Position numbers and translations under genes: made by a program. This document shows, one piece after another, positions 33,969 to 43,357 of a stretch of DNA of 64,000 bases. This DNA comes from Paenibacillus peoriae KCTC 3763 (lineage in GTDB: Bacteria; Bacillota; Bacilli; Paenibacillales; Paenibacillaceae), in NCBI RefSeq assembly GCF_000236805.1, contig NZ_AGFX01000012.1, positions 372,001 through 436,000 of the forward strand, read 5' to 3'. How positions within the stretch are numbered: the first letter of the stretch is position 1; each line of letters begins with the position of its first letter. The notes under the pieces were generated by a model. The model searched no databases, had not been told where the DNA came from, and saw only the letters and a list, made by a program, of their open reading frames with translations.

Positions 33969-35699
33969 TTACATCCGGTTAGGCGCTTTCAGCCCAAGAA
34001 GCTGCAGCGTACTTGCCAGAATATCCGCAGTTTGTTCCGCCAGCTGAATACGCCACCGCCCACCATCAACAATCCGTTCCTTGGCGTAAAAACGGTTGAA
34101 CGCTTGGGCCGTATCCAACGCAAATCTCGCTATAACCGAAGGCTCCAACTGTCGAACCGCACGTATCAGTTGTCCATGATAACGATCCAGTTGCTTAAGC
34201 AACGCCCAACCTGCATCACCCAGCATCTCACTCGAGGCGTCAGTCAATTCAGAGGAATGCTTCTCCTGCGCTGGGGCGGTGCCGTTAAAATCAGAATGAG
34301 CAGCAACATGAGTGCGCGCGTGAGCTTTTTCCAGAAGACTGCGTATACGCGCATGAGTGTACTGCACATAAGGCCCGGTCTCGCCCTCAAAGGTGAGCGC
34401 CTCCTCCAGTGAAAAATCGACTTCATTAAGACGATTGTTTTTTAAATCACCAAAAATAATCGCTCCAATCCCAACGTCCTCAGCTATTTCCTGTTGATCC
34501 TGCAAATCAGGGTTCTTCTGCGTGATAATGGCTTGAGCACGCGCTACAGCTTCATCGAGCACCTCCTCCAGCTTCACAACCTTGCCGCGTCTCGTAGACA
34601 TTTTCTTGCCTGCGAACCGCATCAATCCAAATGGCACATGCTCACATTGCTCCGCCCATGTCTCCCCTGCACGCTTCAGTACCGCAAATACCTGCTGAAA
34701 ATGCAACCTCTGCTCCCCGCCAACGACATATAGCAGCCGATCAGCCTTCATCACCTCATGACGATAGATCGCTGTTGCCAGGTCACGTGTCGGATAAATG
34801 GTGGTGCCATCCTTTTTCAAAATAAGGCACGGTGGCAACTCCTCCTCTTCCAGACGAACCACGAGTGCCCCGTCGCTTTCCTCCAGCAGTTCTTTCGCTC
34901 TTAATTGGGCAACAACTGCTTGCATCTTATCATTATAAAAACTTTCCCCTAGCACATGGTCGAATGTAATGTTCAAACGCTGGTACATGCGATCAAATTC
35001 ACCCAGACTGACCTCAACAAAAAACTCCCATAGTCGCTGTGCCTCGGCATCCCCATGCTCCAAACGCCGGAACCACTCGCGGCCTTCTTCCTCCAAAGAC
35101 GGGTCATGCTCGGCCTCCTGATGAAAACGCACATATAACTTAAGCGACTCTCCAATCGGGTCCTGTTGTAACTGCTCCTCATTACCCCATCTTTTATAGG
35201 CGGCAATTTGCTTGCCAAATTGTGTTCCCCAATCTCCCAGATGATTCACGCTAATAGGAACATGTCCCGTTTCCCCCAGAATGCGATACAGGGCAGCACC
35301 GATGACAGTAGAGCGAAGATGGCCGATACCAAATGGTTTGGCGATGTTAGGTGAGGACATATCAATCACCACCCGCTGTCCATGCCCGATATCTGGCTTG
35401 AGGAAATCAGGCTTGTTCAATTCAGCCAGCATAAGCGGAATCTGAACAGACCGATTCAGTGTTATATTTACATAGGCACCAGCAGCCGAAGCACTTAAAC
35501 CTTCCTCATGGCTTATTGCCTCCGCCAATTCAAGCGCAATTTGCTGTGGAGACTTGCGAAGCTTTTTAGCCAGCACAAAACACGGAAACGCCAAATCTCC
35601 CCATTCCGGCTGCGGAGGTATCTCCAATAAAGATAAAACTTCCTTCTCCTCCAAGCCCGTATGGGTCAATAAAACATTAGCAGCAGCCTTTAACAACAT
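33969..35699 (-). CDS. argS: Arginyl-tRNA synthetase
   Basis: 576 residues from ATG 35699 (MLLKAAANVLL), nine bases after GGAG; the frame to 35741 would cut into the leader terminator region. Class I features: the HIGH-type GIGHLRST in SSPNIAKPFGIGHLRS, and KMSTRRG in the C-terminal half (MRFAGKKMSTRRGKVV). The DALR anticodon domain forms the C-terminus. A T-box precedes it. This sequence is of the GIGH-type second ArgS class, and another argS copy may exist elsewhere in the genome. Confidence 0.95.
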   Translation of the reverse strand: MLLKAAANVLLTHTGLEEKEVLSLLEIPPQPEWGDLAFPCFVLAKKLRKSPQQIALELAEAISHEEGLSASAAGAYVNITLNRSVQIPLMLAELNKPDFLKPDIGHGQRVVIDMSSPNIAKPFGIGHLRSTVIGAALYRILGETGHVPISVNHLGDWGTQFGKQIAAYKRWGNEEQLQQDPIGESLKLYVRFHQEAEHDPSLEEEGREWFRRLEHGDAEAQRLWEFFVEVSLGEFDRMYQRLNITFDHVLGESFYNDKMQAVVAQLRAKELLEESDGALVVRLEEEELPPCLILKKDGTTIYPTRDLATAIYRHEVMKADRLLYVVGGEQRLHFQQVFAVLKRAGETWAEQCEHVPFGLMRFAGKKMSTRRGKVVKLEEVLDEAVARAQAIITQKNPDLQDQQEIAEDVGIGAIIFGDLKNNRLNEVDFSLEEALTFEGETGPYVQYTHARIRSLLEKAHARTHVAAHSDFNGTAPAQEKHSSELTDASSEMLGDAGWALLKQLDRYHGQLIRAVRQLEPSVIARFALDTAQAFNRFYAKERIVDGGRWRIQLAEQTADILASTLQLLGLKAPNRM

Positions 35700-35755
35700 G
35701 TTTTCTCTCTCCTTCTCTATTAAGATTTCAGGATTTTGCAAAATCCTTGTCTAAC

Positions 35756-36078
35756 AAAAAAAGCTCCCGCCTCTTGACATAATTCAAGAGACGAGAACTT
35801 CAATATCCCCGCGGTACCACTCTTCGTAAATCGGGCCTGCGCAGTTAAAGCTAACTTGCACAAATCGCCGATTTCACTCCAATGACGAATAACGGTGTCT
35901 GCCGGGCTGATCTACTAAAGGAACTACACTCAAGGGAGTCTCCTGAATGTACTTCATGATTCGACCAACCATCTCCCGGGTGCGCTTCACATCAAACCTC
36001 ATACCGGCTCCCACCTTTTCCGGCTCGCTGTAATGATCAGGCTTCAATGCTACTCTCCCATTCCACGACGTTAATTTC
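35756..36078 (-). promoter_or_regulatory. T-box riboswitch upstream of argS
   Basis: The minus strand carries AAGAGTGGTACCGCGG (around 35809-35824), the T-box antiterminator bulge sequence that pairs with the CCA end of uncharged tRNA. A terminator follows: CGTCTCTTG with CAAGAGGCG, then seven Ts. Upstream is a long stem I with GGTGGGAGCCGG. CGC in GTGAAGCGCACC (near 35985) is a possible Arg specifier. The 72-codon frame inside this region is not a gene. Confidence 0.88.
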
Positions 36079-36083
36079 CCATC

Positions 36084-36112
36084 ATTATACAAATCTATTC
36101 AGTAGAAAGCAA
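36084..36112 (-). promoter_or_regulatory. Promoter of the T-box-argS transcript
   Basis: On the minus strand TTGCTT (36112-36107), 17 bp, TATAAT (36089-36084). Confidence 0.75.
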
Positions 36113-36148
36113 CCTTTTATTCTTCAGGCACTAACTCCATATATGTAA

Positions 36149-36478
36149 TTACACCGCCACCAATTGGCGGCAAGCCTGAAAGCAACGACGGCAGACTTCT
36201 GCACATTGTTTGCAATGATCATGGGTATGCTTGCTGCATTCGGCAGCGCATACTTCACAGGCATGAGCACACAACTCACAGATTTGCTCGGCGAAATTGG
36301 TTCCGTGCTCCAGCATTTGAGCAGCAAACCCGCATATCTCCGCACATTCCCTGCTCACTCGGATACATTCACGCAACATGGCCAAATCATATTCCTTTAA
36401 GCTCGCTACATTGCAAACATTGCAAGCGTTCAAACATTCCAGGCAAGCATCTACACATTGTTGGTATGAATGATTCAT
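36149..36478 (-). CDS. Cys-rich four-helix-bundle copper-storage-like protein (DUF326)
   Basis: 109 residues with about 20 cysteines spaced CxxC, CxxxC along four helices (CLECLNACNVC, CAHACEVCAAECSKH, CKQCAEVCRRC). This matches the DUF326/Csp3 family, whose bundles store many Cu(I) ions in the cytoplasm; no signal peptide is present. It stands alone between the argS leader and moaB. Copper storage is inferred from the family. Confidence 0.88.
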   Translation of the reverse strand: MNHSYQQCVDACLECLNACNVCNVASLKEYDLAMLRECIRVSRECAEICGFAAQMLEHGTNFAEQICELCAHACEVCAAECSKHTHDHCKQCAEVCRRCFQACRQLVAV

Positions 36479-36736
36479 GTTACATTCCCTCCCAGTTGTT
36501 GACCCTGCTGTACTACCTACTAACGAATGAGATTAACTCCATTGGTGTTCACGCTTTCAAGAATATAATACCAAAATGCTCCGGCTTATGTAAGGAAGTG
36601 TACTATATTCCAATACATGAACGCAAGGGTATTCATCACAAGGCTTTGTTTCTTCCGCTTTTGACTTGCATACAAGCCACCATTCCTCTATTGTAAAAAG
36701 AGTATGCTTAACCACCACCAAGGAGTGAACATAGCA

Positions 36737-37252
36737 ATGAATATATCTTCTGTAGAGGAACATCGACGGGAAGCTCCGCAGCGGGTTAGCTGTATGGTCA
36801 TCACCGTCTCCGACACACGCACCGAAGAAACAGATACTGGAGGACGATTGCTTATAGACTTGCTGGAAACCGACGGCTATGAGGTTGTCCGATACGTCAT
36901 CGTCAAAGATGACTATGAAGGCATCCGGCAATTGGTATCCGAAGCTGTCGAACAAGATGATATCGAGGCTGTGCTTTTGACAGGAGGCACCGGTATTTCT
37001 CCTCGGGATACCACCTATGAGGCCGTCTCCTCCCTGCTGGATAAGGAGCTGCCTGGATTTGGTGAAATCTTCCGCTACCTAAGCTTTGCCGAGGATATTG
37101 GTTCGGCGGCTATATTAAGCCGTGCTGTGGCCGGTACGATAGGCAAGACAGCCGTATTTTCCATGCCTGGCTCACGTGGAGCCATACGTTTGGCGATGGA
37201 ACGCATTATTGTACCTGAGCTGCGGCATGTCATGAGAGAAATTTATAAGTAA
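36737..37252 (+). CDS. moaB: MoaB/MogA-type molybdenum cofactor protein
   Basis: 171 residues from ATG 36737 (MNISSVEEHR), after AAGGAGTG. Motifs of the MoaB fold: VITVSDTRTEETDTGG, LLTGGTGISPRDTT and SMPGSRGAIRLAME. It adenylates molybdopterin before molybdenum insertion. No other moa/moe gene is near. Confidence 0.9.
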   Translation: MNISSVEEHRREAPQRVSCMVITVSDTRTEETDTGGRLLIDLLETDGYEVVRYVIVKDDYEGIRQLVSEAVEQDDIEAVLLTGGTGISPRDTTYEAVSSLLDKELPGFGEIFRYLSFAEDIGSAAILSRAVAGTIGKTAVFSMPGSRGAIRLAMERIIVPELRHVMREIYK

Positions 37253-37281
37253 CTCTCTTTTTTCATAATCGTCGCAACACA

Positions 37282-37315
37282 AAAAGGCACCCCATACATT
37301 CATGAGGTGCCTTTT
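37282..37315. terminator. Bidirectional terminator between moaB and pncB
   Basis: AAAAGGCACC pairs with GGTGCCTTTT. Confidence 0.85.
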
Positions 37316-37319
37316 CATG

Positions 37320-38792
37320 CTATTCCTTTTCTTCCACTTCAGGCTGCATATAGCTGTCGATCAGCTTTTGCTTCAACCCCCACACCTTTTCGCTAAGATT
37401 AACGCGGTAAATTTCAGGGTTCAGCTTCCGCAAATATTCTGGCCAAAACAGCTTCAACTGTGAAGCATGGTAAGCCCGAATTTCATCCAGTTCGGGAAGC
37501 GCATATACCTTCTGTCCGTTTACGAAAATGGGTTCAAGCATCGGTACGGCTTCGTAATTTTCTACATATTTTTTCATATATGGATGCAAAGGATTAAACA
37601 ATTTCAGACGCTTTCCATTACGCGGACGCTCTTCGTCCGGAAAAGAAATATAATCTGCAACGGCTTTCCCCTTCTTTTTGTCCACGATGCGGTATACATC
37701 CTTTTTGCCCGGTGTGGATACTTTTTCCGGATTGCCCGAAATCTTAATCGTCGGCAGCATCTCACCATCCACTTCCCGCTCAACCAGCTTGTACACTCCG
37801 CCAAGTGAAGGTTGATCCGAAGCTGTAATAAGCTGTGTTCCCACACCCCATACATCAATACGCGCCCCTTGGGCTTTCAAATTAAAAATCGTATTTTCAT
37901 CCAAATCATTGGAGGCTACAATTTGTACGTAATCCAAGCCTTCAGCATCAAGCATTTCCCGCGCCTGAATGGATAGATAAGCCAAATCACCGCTATCCAA
38001 ACGGATCGAATTCATGCGCTTGCCCTGGCTCTCCAGCATCTTCGCTGTGCGAATCGCATGAGGAACACCGCTTTCCAACGTATCGAAGGTGTCTACCAGC
38101 AGCGTAACCTGATCTGGCAAAACCTTGGCATATACGTCAAAAGCCTCCTGCTCCGACATAAAGGTTTGCACCCATGAATGGGCATGCGTTCCCTTCGTCG
38201 GAATCCCAAAGTGCTCTCCTGCCAGCATGTTGGACGTCGCGTCAAAGCCCGCTACATAAGCTGCGCGTGCCCCCCAAATCGCCGCATCTGCTTCCTGTGC
38301 ACGCCGTGTGCCAAATTCAAGCAGCGTGTCGCCATTGGCCACCTGTTTAATACGTGATGCCTTGGTGGCGATCAACGTCTGGTAATTCATAAAATTCAGT
38401 ATCGCCGTCTCCACAAGCTGCGTTTCCATAATCGTTCCCTCAACGCGTATCAGAGGCTCGTTCGGAAAAACGAGAGCTCCTTCCTTCATTGAATGAACCG
38501 TCCCGCCAAATCTAAACTGCAGCAAAGCCTCCAGAAACATAGGATCATAATTCTCTTCCTGTTCCGATAGGTAGCGAATATCCTCTTCTTTAAAACGCAA
38601 GTTTGAGATGTAATTCACAATGCGTTCCAAACCAGCGAACACCGCATAACCATTGCCAAAGGGCAGCTTACGGAAATACGCCTCGAACACAGCTTTACGC
38701 TGGTGACTTCCGTTCACCCAGTGGGCGTACATCATGTTAATCTGATATTTATCTGTATGTAATGCGAGGCTCGTTGATTGCATTGTATTCAT
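37320..38792 (-). CDS. pncB: Nicotinate phosphoribosyltransferase
   Basis: 490 residues. Family features: LHTDKYQINMMYAHW at the start, LLEFGTRRAQEADAA with the phosphorylated-His neighbourhood, GTHAHSWVQ and RLDSGDLAYLS. It turns nicotinate and PRPP into nicotinate mononucleotide, the entry step of NAD salvage. pncA and a Nudix regulator lie directly upstream in the same direction, so the three form a salvage group. Confidence 0.95.
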   Translation of the reverse strand: MNTMQSTSLALHTDKYQINMMYAHWVNGSHQRKAVFEAYFRKLPFGNGYAVFAGLERIVNYISNLRFKEEDIRYLSEQEENYDPMFLEALLQFRFGGTVHSMKEGALVFPNEPLIRVEGTIMETQLVETAILNFMNYQTLIATKASRIKQVANGDTLLEFGTRRAQEADAAIWGARAAYVAGFDATSNMLAGEHFGIPTKGTHAHSWVQTFMSEQEAFDVYAKVLPDQVTLLVDTFDTLESGVPHAIRTAKMLESQGKRMNSIRLDSGDLAYLSIQAREMLDAEGLDYVQIVASNDLDENTIFNLKAQGARIDVWGVGTQLITASDQPSLGGVYKLVEREVDGEMLPTIKISGNPEKVSTPGKKDVYRIVDKKKGKAVADYISFPDEERPRNGKRLKLFNPLHPYMKKYVENYEAVPMLEPIFVNGQKVYALPELDEIRAYHASQLKLFWPEYLRKLNPEIYRVNLSEKVWGLKQKLIDSYMQPEVEEKE

Positions 38793-38907
38793 CCTCTCTG
38801 ACTGTCACCGGTTTTGCGATTGCGACGGCGTACCGCCTTATCTATCCAGTTCAGCAATATCCGACTCCATTTTGTTATCGGATAATGGTGCACAATCGTT
38901 AAGTTAT

Positions 38908-39474
38908 TTACTTATTCTGTAGTAAAATCGTATCCTCAGCCGACCATACGGCAGCTCCCAGACTTCCCTCAAAATGACCTAAAGCCCAATCATGTCCAGC
39001 CTGATTAAAGCTCGCCACAGCATCCTTGTAAACGGTAATAGCAAAGCCTTTGTTATAGGCGTCTACAGCCGTATGGAGTACACATATATCCGTGCATACA
39101 CCAATCAGATGAACCTCCAAAATGCCTCGTTCGCGCAGCCTGAGCTCCAGATCGGTCCCAGCGAACGCACTATACCGTGTTTTATCCAACCAATAGATAG
39201 AATCACTTTGTTTCTCATAGAGGGGCTGGAGCTTGCCATATAAATGCCGTCCCTCAGTTCCACGTATATTATGTGGGGGAAATAGCTTGCTCTCCGGGTG
39301 ATAAGGATCTTTCTCCTCATGTAAATCCACAGCCATGACTACAAAGTCCCCCTGATCCACATACGCCTGTGTGATTGCTGCAATCCGATCATCCAAGTTA
39401 ATCGCCGGTTGACCTACAGGCAAGCTACCATCTACAAAATCCTTCGTGTAATCAATAACAATGAGTGCCTTCAT
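38908..39474 (-). CDS. pncA: Nicotinamidase (isochorismatase-fold cysteine hydrolase)
   Basis: 188 residues from ATG 39474 (MKALIVIDYTKDF), after GAAGGAG. Catalytic triad: Asp in IDYTKDF, Lys in DKTRYSAF and Cys in GVCTDICV. Metal-ligand-like residues lie in DLHEEKDPYHPES. It releases ammonia from nicotinamide to give nicotinate for pncB. The general isochorismatase family is broad, but the neighbours support this role. Confidence 0.88.
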   Translation of the reverse strand: MKALIVIDYTKDFVDGSLPVGQPAINLDDRIAAITQAYVDQGDFVVMAVDLHEEKDPYHPESKLFPPHNIRGTEGRHLYGKLQPLYEKQSDSIYWLDKTRYSAFAGTDLELRLRERGILEVHLIGVCTDICVLHTAVDAYNKGFAITVYKDAVASFNQAGHDWALGHFEGSLGAAVWSAEDTILLQNK

Positions 39475-39542
39475 CGTACAATCAGCTCCTTCATCCACAA
39501 AGTTGGGGATTGTGCGCTCTTCATATGACCCGTCCTATCACA

Positions 39543-40331
39543 TTAAGTGTAGATAGACAACCGCGGTACTCTGTCACTAAAACGGTATAGCTGAGCCGGT
39601 CTTTGTGAATACTGATTGGAGCTAAGCAGGTTACCCTCTTCATCCCGCACCTCTTCCAGTATTCCTTGTCTGCTGCGGGTCGATGTTATTTTACGGATAA
39701 AATTCGGCTCTTCAAAATCCGGTACGACACTCTGAATTACCTGATACAGCTCGCCCAGTGTAAAATGTGGCGGCAAAAACTGCTTGGCTATCGTTGTCTG
39801 CAGCATCTGCAACTGAATCTTCCGATAAGCATCGACGATGATGTCCCGGTGATCGAACGCCAGCTCTAATTCCTCCAGCGCCTCACGGATCGTGAACAGC
39901 CCTACCTCGGAAGCATCATCCGCTGCCTGCCGCTGCTCCAGCATCCATTCCTCTACCAATGCAAAAAATGCATGCGATATAATCCAGCCACGTGGATCAC
40001 GCCCCGGTCCGCTGTATACACCTAAATACTCCAGATGTCCGCCGTCCACACCGGTTTCCTCTAATAGCTCCCGCTTGGCCGCTCCATACATAGACTCATC
40101 TTCCTGGCAAAACCCTCCGGGCAACGCCCAGCGTCCTGCAAACGGCCACCTGCGACGCTTGATGAGCATTACCTTCAGTTCCCGGATCGGCAATGTCTTC
40201 GTCACCGTCTTGCGTTCCCGCTTCGTTAAGGTAAACATTACGATATCTGCCGGAGCACCATCCGGGGTGCGGTATTTCTTAATGTTGTACGACGCCTTCT
40301 GCGCCTCTTCGTTTGTACGATTGTTATCCAT
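39543..40331 (-). CDS. Nudix protein with winged-helix C-terminus, NrtR-like
   Basis: 262 residues. The Nudix box is complete: GGFCQEDESMYGAAKREL followed by LEETGV, so it may hydrolyse ADP-ribose. The C-terminal part (LGELYQVIQSVV, NFIRKITSTRSRQGILEE) is the winged helix of NrtR-type regulators, which repress NAD genes and release DNA on binding ADP-ribose. The position before pncA and pncB fits. Whether it is enzyme, regulator or both cannot be told from sequence. Confidence 0.8.
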   Translation of the reverse strand: MDNNRTNEEAQKASYNIKKYRTPDGAPADIVMFTLTKRERKTVTKTLPIRELKVMLIKRRRWPFAGRWALPGGFCQEDESMYGAAKRELLEETGVDGGHLEYLGVYSGPGRDPRGWIISHAFFALVEEWMLEQRQAADDASEVGLFTIREALEELELAFDHRDIIVDAYRKIQLQMLQTTIAKQFLPPHFTLGELYQVIQSVVPDFEEPNFIRKITSTRSRQGILEEVRDEEGNLLSSNQYSQRPAQLYRFSDRVPRLSIYT

Positions 40332-40343
40332 TCACATCACCAT

Positions 40344-40378
40344 ATTATATCGTTTTGATAAATTCATTATGACATAAT
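40344..40378 (-). promoter_or_regulatory. Promoter and palindrome upstream of the NAD salvage group
   Basis: TATAAT (minus strand, 40349-40344) with ATTATG-A-CATAAT (40366-40378), a perfect 6-bp-arm palindrome over the −35 region. It is a candidate operator for the Nudix regulator. Confidence 0.45.
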
Positions 40379-40409
40379 AAAAAGTTTTGTCAAGCTTTAG
40401 ACCTTGTCC

Positions 40410-40820
40410 TTAGTCGCTTGGCTGTTTATGCAGCACTCGAAAGGTCGCCGTAGATATGCACCCGAGTGTCCCTTCACCATTCCTTACCTCTGCCTCTGTC
40501 GTGATGGTGCGACCTGCCTGATGAAGAATCCGAGCTTTCACTTCCAGTGCCCCTTGCCTCATTGCTGACAAAAAATGAACATTCAGGTTCGTCGTTACAC
40601 ATGACTGCATTTGACGCGAGCCCATAGCGACCATTCCCATCGCCTGGTCCATTAACGAAGTCAGCACACCCCCATGGACAATCCCCATTACATTCGTATG
40701 CTGCGGACCAGCCTGCAAAGCAATGCATACCTCGTTCTCATCCGCACCAACCAGCTCACATCCCAAGTAACTCCAGAATGTATTCCCTTCCCCCTCTACC
40801 ATCTTACGCAGCTTATCCAT
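40410..40820 (-). CDS. PaaI/YdiI-type hot-dog thioesterase
   Basis: 136 residues. Hot-dog pattern HTNVMGIVHGGVLTSLMDQAMG holds the helix with the catalytic Asp, and TTNLNVHFLSAMRQG the following strand. It should cleave an aromatic or acyl CoA thioester; substrate unknown. The start is preceded by GAAGGGATG. Confidence 0.85.
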   Translation of the reverse strand: MDKLRKMVEGEGNTFWSYLGCELVGADENEVCIALQAGPQHTNVMGIVHGGVLTSLMDQAMGMVAMGSRQMQSCVTTNLNVHFLSAMRQGALEVKARILHQAGRTITTEAEVRNGEGTLGCISTATFRVLHKQPSD

Positions 40821-40926
40821 TTCCTAGTTTTCATCCCTTCTTCGATGTCACGTTACTCCTGATGTCTGGCGCAGTATGCACAAGAATGCACGGTTCAGTA
40901 TGCATTCCTCACCTCAGATTGCCTTT

Positions 40927-40959
40927 GAAAAAAAGGCGTGGAAGCTAAGCCTCCACACC
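40927..40959 (-). terminator. Terminator after ricA
   Basis: GGTGTGGA and TCCACGCC pair on the minus strand (one G-U-type mismatch), then a T-run. Confidence 0.7.
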
Positions 40960-40971
40960 ATACATCTGATT

Positions 40972-41424
40972 TTAGTCACTACAATTGGACGCAGAAGTGC
41001 TCTTTCCCTCTTCTACATTCACCTTTTCCGCAACCGTATCACGAATAGCCACGATCACCATTTGCAGCAATTCATTAATTTCCACCTGACTTTGCTGGAA
41101 CTCCGTTACAATCGGAATACCGTCAAGCTCTTCCTGCAACTCCTGAAGCTCAGCCTCTATTTTGGCAATCATTTTTTGATTCTTCAAGGATTCAAACGCT
41201 ACAATTTCCTTTTGTTTCTTCTTCATAGTTGCAATCAGTTGCTGGATGCGCCCATGATCCCGAATCTTTTCTTCTGCTTTTCGAAATAACTGCACTTCTT
41301 CACTGTTGCCCAAAATACCTGCCAACTCTTTTGCTTTTGCCAATATCATATCGCGATTGACCAAATGATCATGCTGGCGCGCCGCCGATTGAAGTTCTGT
41401 CTGTTGCAACCGCTCCTCTGTCAC
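40972..41424 (-). CDS. ricA: RicA/YmcA regulatory iron-sulfur protein
   Basis: 150 residues of the YlbF/YmcA helical family (ILAKAKELAGILGNSEEVQLFRKAEEKI). RicA with RicF and RicT forms a complex that affects RNase Y activity, sporulation and biofilm formation. A C-terminal cysteine (ASNCSD) matches the cluster-binding position of this family. It follows miaB, as ymcA follows ymcB in Bacillus. Confidence 0.85.
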   Translation of the reverse strand: MTEERLQQTELQSAARQHDHLVNRDMILAKAKELAGILGNSEEVQLFRKAEEKIRDHGRIQQLIATMKKKQKEIVAFESLKNQKMIAKIEAELQELQEELDGIPIVTEFQQSQVEINELLQMVIVAIRDTVAEKVNVEEGKSTSASNCSD

Positions 41425-41507
41425 TGTCCATCGCTCCTTTTCTCACTTAGACGGCCTTGCACACAGCCCTTTACTCAGACCGCATGCACCCCCGCTAGAA
41501 TATTCTT

Positions 41508-43061
41508 TTATCCGTTAACTGCTACAGCCGTTTCAACCAGATCACCTTTGATGTAAAAGGTCATAGGTTCCGTAATTTTCACTTGAACAAAGGAACCAAT
41601 CAGATCCTTAGAACCCTCAAAATGTACAAGCTTATTGGAACGGGTCCGACCGGCAAGCACTTTGCTGTCATTTTTACTCTCGCCTTCCACCAGCACTTCA
41701 ACCACTTCGCCACGCAATCGACTATTAAAGCGAAGGCTGTTTTGGTTCACAGCAATGTTCAGACGCCGGAGGCGCTCTTTTTTGACCGCCATAGGTACAT
41801 TGTCTTCCATCGAAGCAGCTGGCGTACCTTCACGAGGTGAATAGATGAATGTGTAGGCGAAGTCGTAACCGACCTCCCGCACAAGTGATAGTGTATCTTC
41901 AAACTGTTCGTCTGTTTCACCCGGAAAACCTACAATAATGTCTGTTGTCAGAGAAACATGCGGAACAGCCGCTTTGATCTTCGCTGCCAGCTCCAGAACA
42001 CGTTCACGAGTATATTTTCGGTTCATTTTCTTCAATATATCCGTATTGCCGGATTGTACCGGCAGATGAATATGCTCCACCAAATTGCCGCCCTTACCGA
42101 GCACTTCAACCAAATGGTCATCAAAATCACGTGGATGTGATGTGGTAAAACGTACACGCGGGATATTGATCTTGCGCATATCATCCATCAGATCCCCGAA
42201 TCTGTAATTCATATCCGTCAAATCCTTGCCATAGGCATTGACATTCTGACCCAGCAAGGTAATCTCTTTAAAGCCTTGACGTGCCAAATCCCGTACCTCG
42301 GCGATAACATCCTCTGGCCGACGGCTTCTTTCCTTACCACGTGTGAAGGGAACGATGCAATAGGTGCAAAACTTATCACAGCCGTACATGATGTTTACCC
42401 ATGCCCGCATACCCTCGCGCTTCTTCGGCAGGTTTTCGATAATGTCGCCTTCCTTGGACCACACTTCGACCACCATTTCTTTGCTGAAGATCGCTTCTTT
42501 AACGAGTTGAGGCAAACGGTGAATATTATGGGTACCAAAAATCATATCGACAAAACCGTGTTTTTGCATAATTCGGTTAACGACATTCTCTTCCTGCGAC
42601 ATGCAGCCACAAACGCCGAGCAGCAGTCCTGGCTTTTCTGTTTTGAGATGCTTGAGGTGACCCAGCTCGCCAAATACTTTATCCTCCGCATTTTCACGGA
42701 TGGCGCAGGTGTTCAGTAAAATGATGTCTGCTTCCTTGCGATCCTCGGTTGCCTGGTAGCCCATTTGCTCCAGCAAGCCTTTTATGGTTTCAGAATCATG
42801 CTCGTTCATCTGGCAACCGAATGTATATACGATATAATGCTTTCCCTGACCGATATGCTTTAGCTCATCCGGAACTGCGTTATCATACAATACCTGTACG
42901 TCCTCTTTACCGCGCTGCTTTTCTTTTCTATGGTTCGGCTCCGCCATAATGTTGATTTCACGTCCGCGAATGCGGATCTTTTTGCTATGCTCATCTTCAG
43001 AAATAATCTTCGCATCCGAGAAATCAAAATATTTGGAGTAATCTTTTGTTTCCTTAGCCAT
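41508..43061 (-). CDS. miaB: tRNA methylthiotransferase MiaB
   Basis: 517 residues, typical length. The UPF0004 domain has three cluster cysteines ([30 protein letters not shown]). The radical SAM motif CDKFCTYC lies near residue 229 and a TRAM domain at the end. It adds the methylthio group to i6A37 of tRNAs. N-terminal extension of about 65 residues is usual in Bacillales. Confidence 0.95.
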   Translation of the reverse strand: MAKETKDYSKYFDFSDAKIISEDEHSKKIRIRGREINIMAEPNHRKEKQRGKEDVQVLYDNAVPDELKHIGQGKHYIVYTFGCQMNEHDSETIKGLLEQMGYQATEDRKEADIILLNTCAIRENAEDKVFGELGHLKHLKTEKPGLLLGVCGCMSQEENVVNRIMQKHGFVDMIFGTHNIHRLPQLVKEAIFSKEMVVEVWSKEGDIIENLPKKREGMRAWVNIMYGCDKFCTYCIVPFTRGKERSRRPEDVIAEVRDLARQGFKEITLLGQNVNAYGKDLTDMNYRFGDLMDDMRKINIPRVRFTTSHPRDFDDHLVEVLGKGGNLVEHIHLPVQSGNTDILKKMNRKYTRERVLELAAKIKAAVPHVSLTTDIIVGFPGETDEQFEDTLSLVREVGYDFAYTFIYSPREGTPAASMEDNVPMAVKKERLRRLNIAVNQNSLRFNSRLRGEVVEVLVEGESKNDSKVLAGRTRSNKLVHFEGSKDLIGSFVQVKITEPMTFYIKGDLVETAVAVNG

Positions 43062-43357
43062 TTCTGGTCACTCCTTACACCATCTATTTCACGCCATTTG
43101 CGCTTTTACTAAATTCCTATACATGTGTATATCCTTTTAATTAATATCCTTTGAAAAAGGCATTACACTAAATTATAGCATGATTTATAGACAAATAGCC
43201 ATAGAGCAGCCACAGACACCAAATGCCTCCAATCTGAACGAGTGATCTTTATATGTATATGTGAAGATTTGTGAATTTTCTATAATATGTAAAAAAGCCC
43301 GATTCCTTTGCAAGAATCGAGCTTCCAAAGCCTTCCGGCATCAATACAATACGTATA
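43062..43357 (-). terminator. Gap between pduL and miaB with pduL terminator
   Basis: AGCCCGATTC and GAATCGAGCT (43296-43323) pair, followed on the minus strand by six Ts. The remaining AT-rich stretch should carry the miaB promoter; nothing else is seen. Confidence 0.7.

Noticed and set aside
35874-36092. 72-codon minus-strand frame before argS
   Set aside because: It lies inside the T-box leader; its sequence is explained by the structured RNA.
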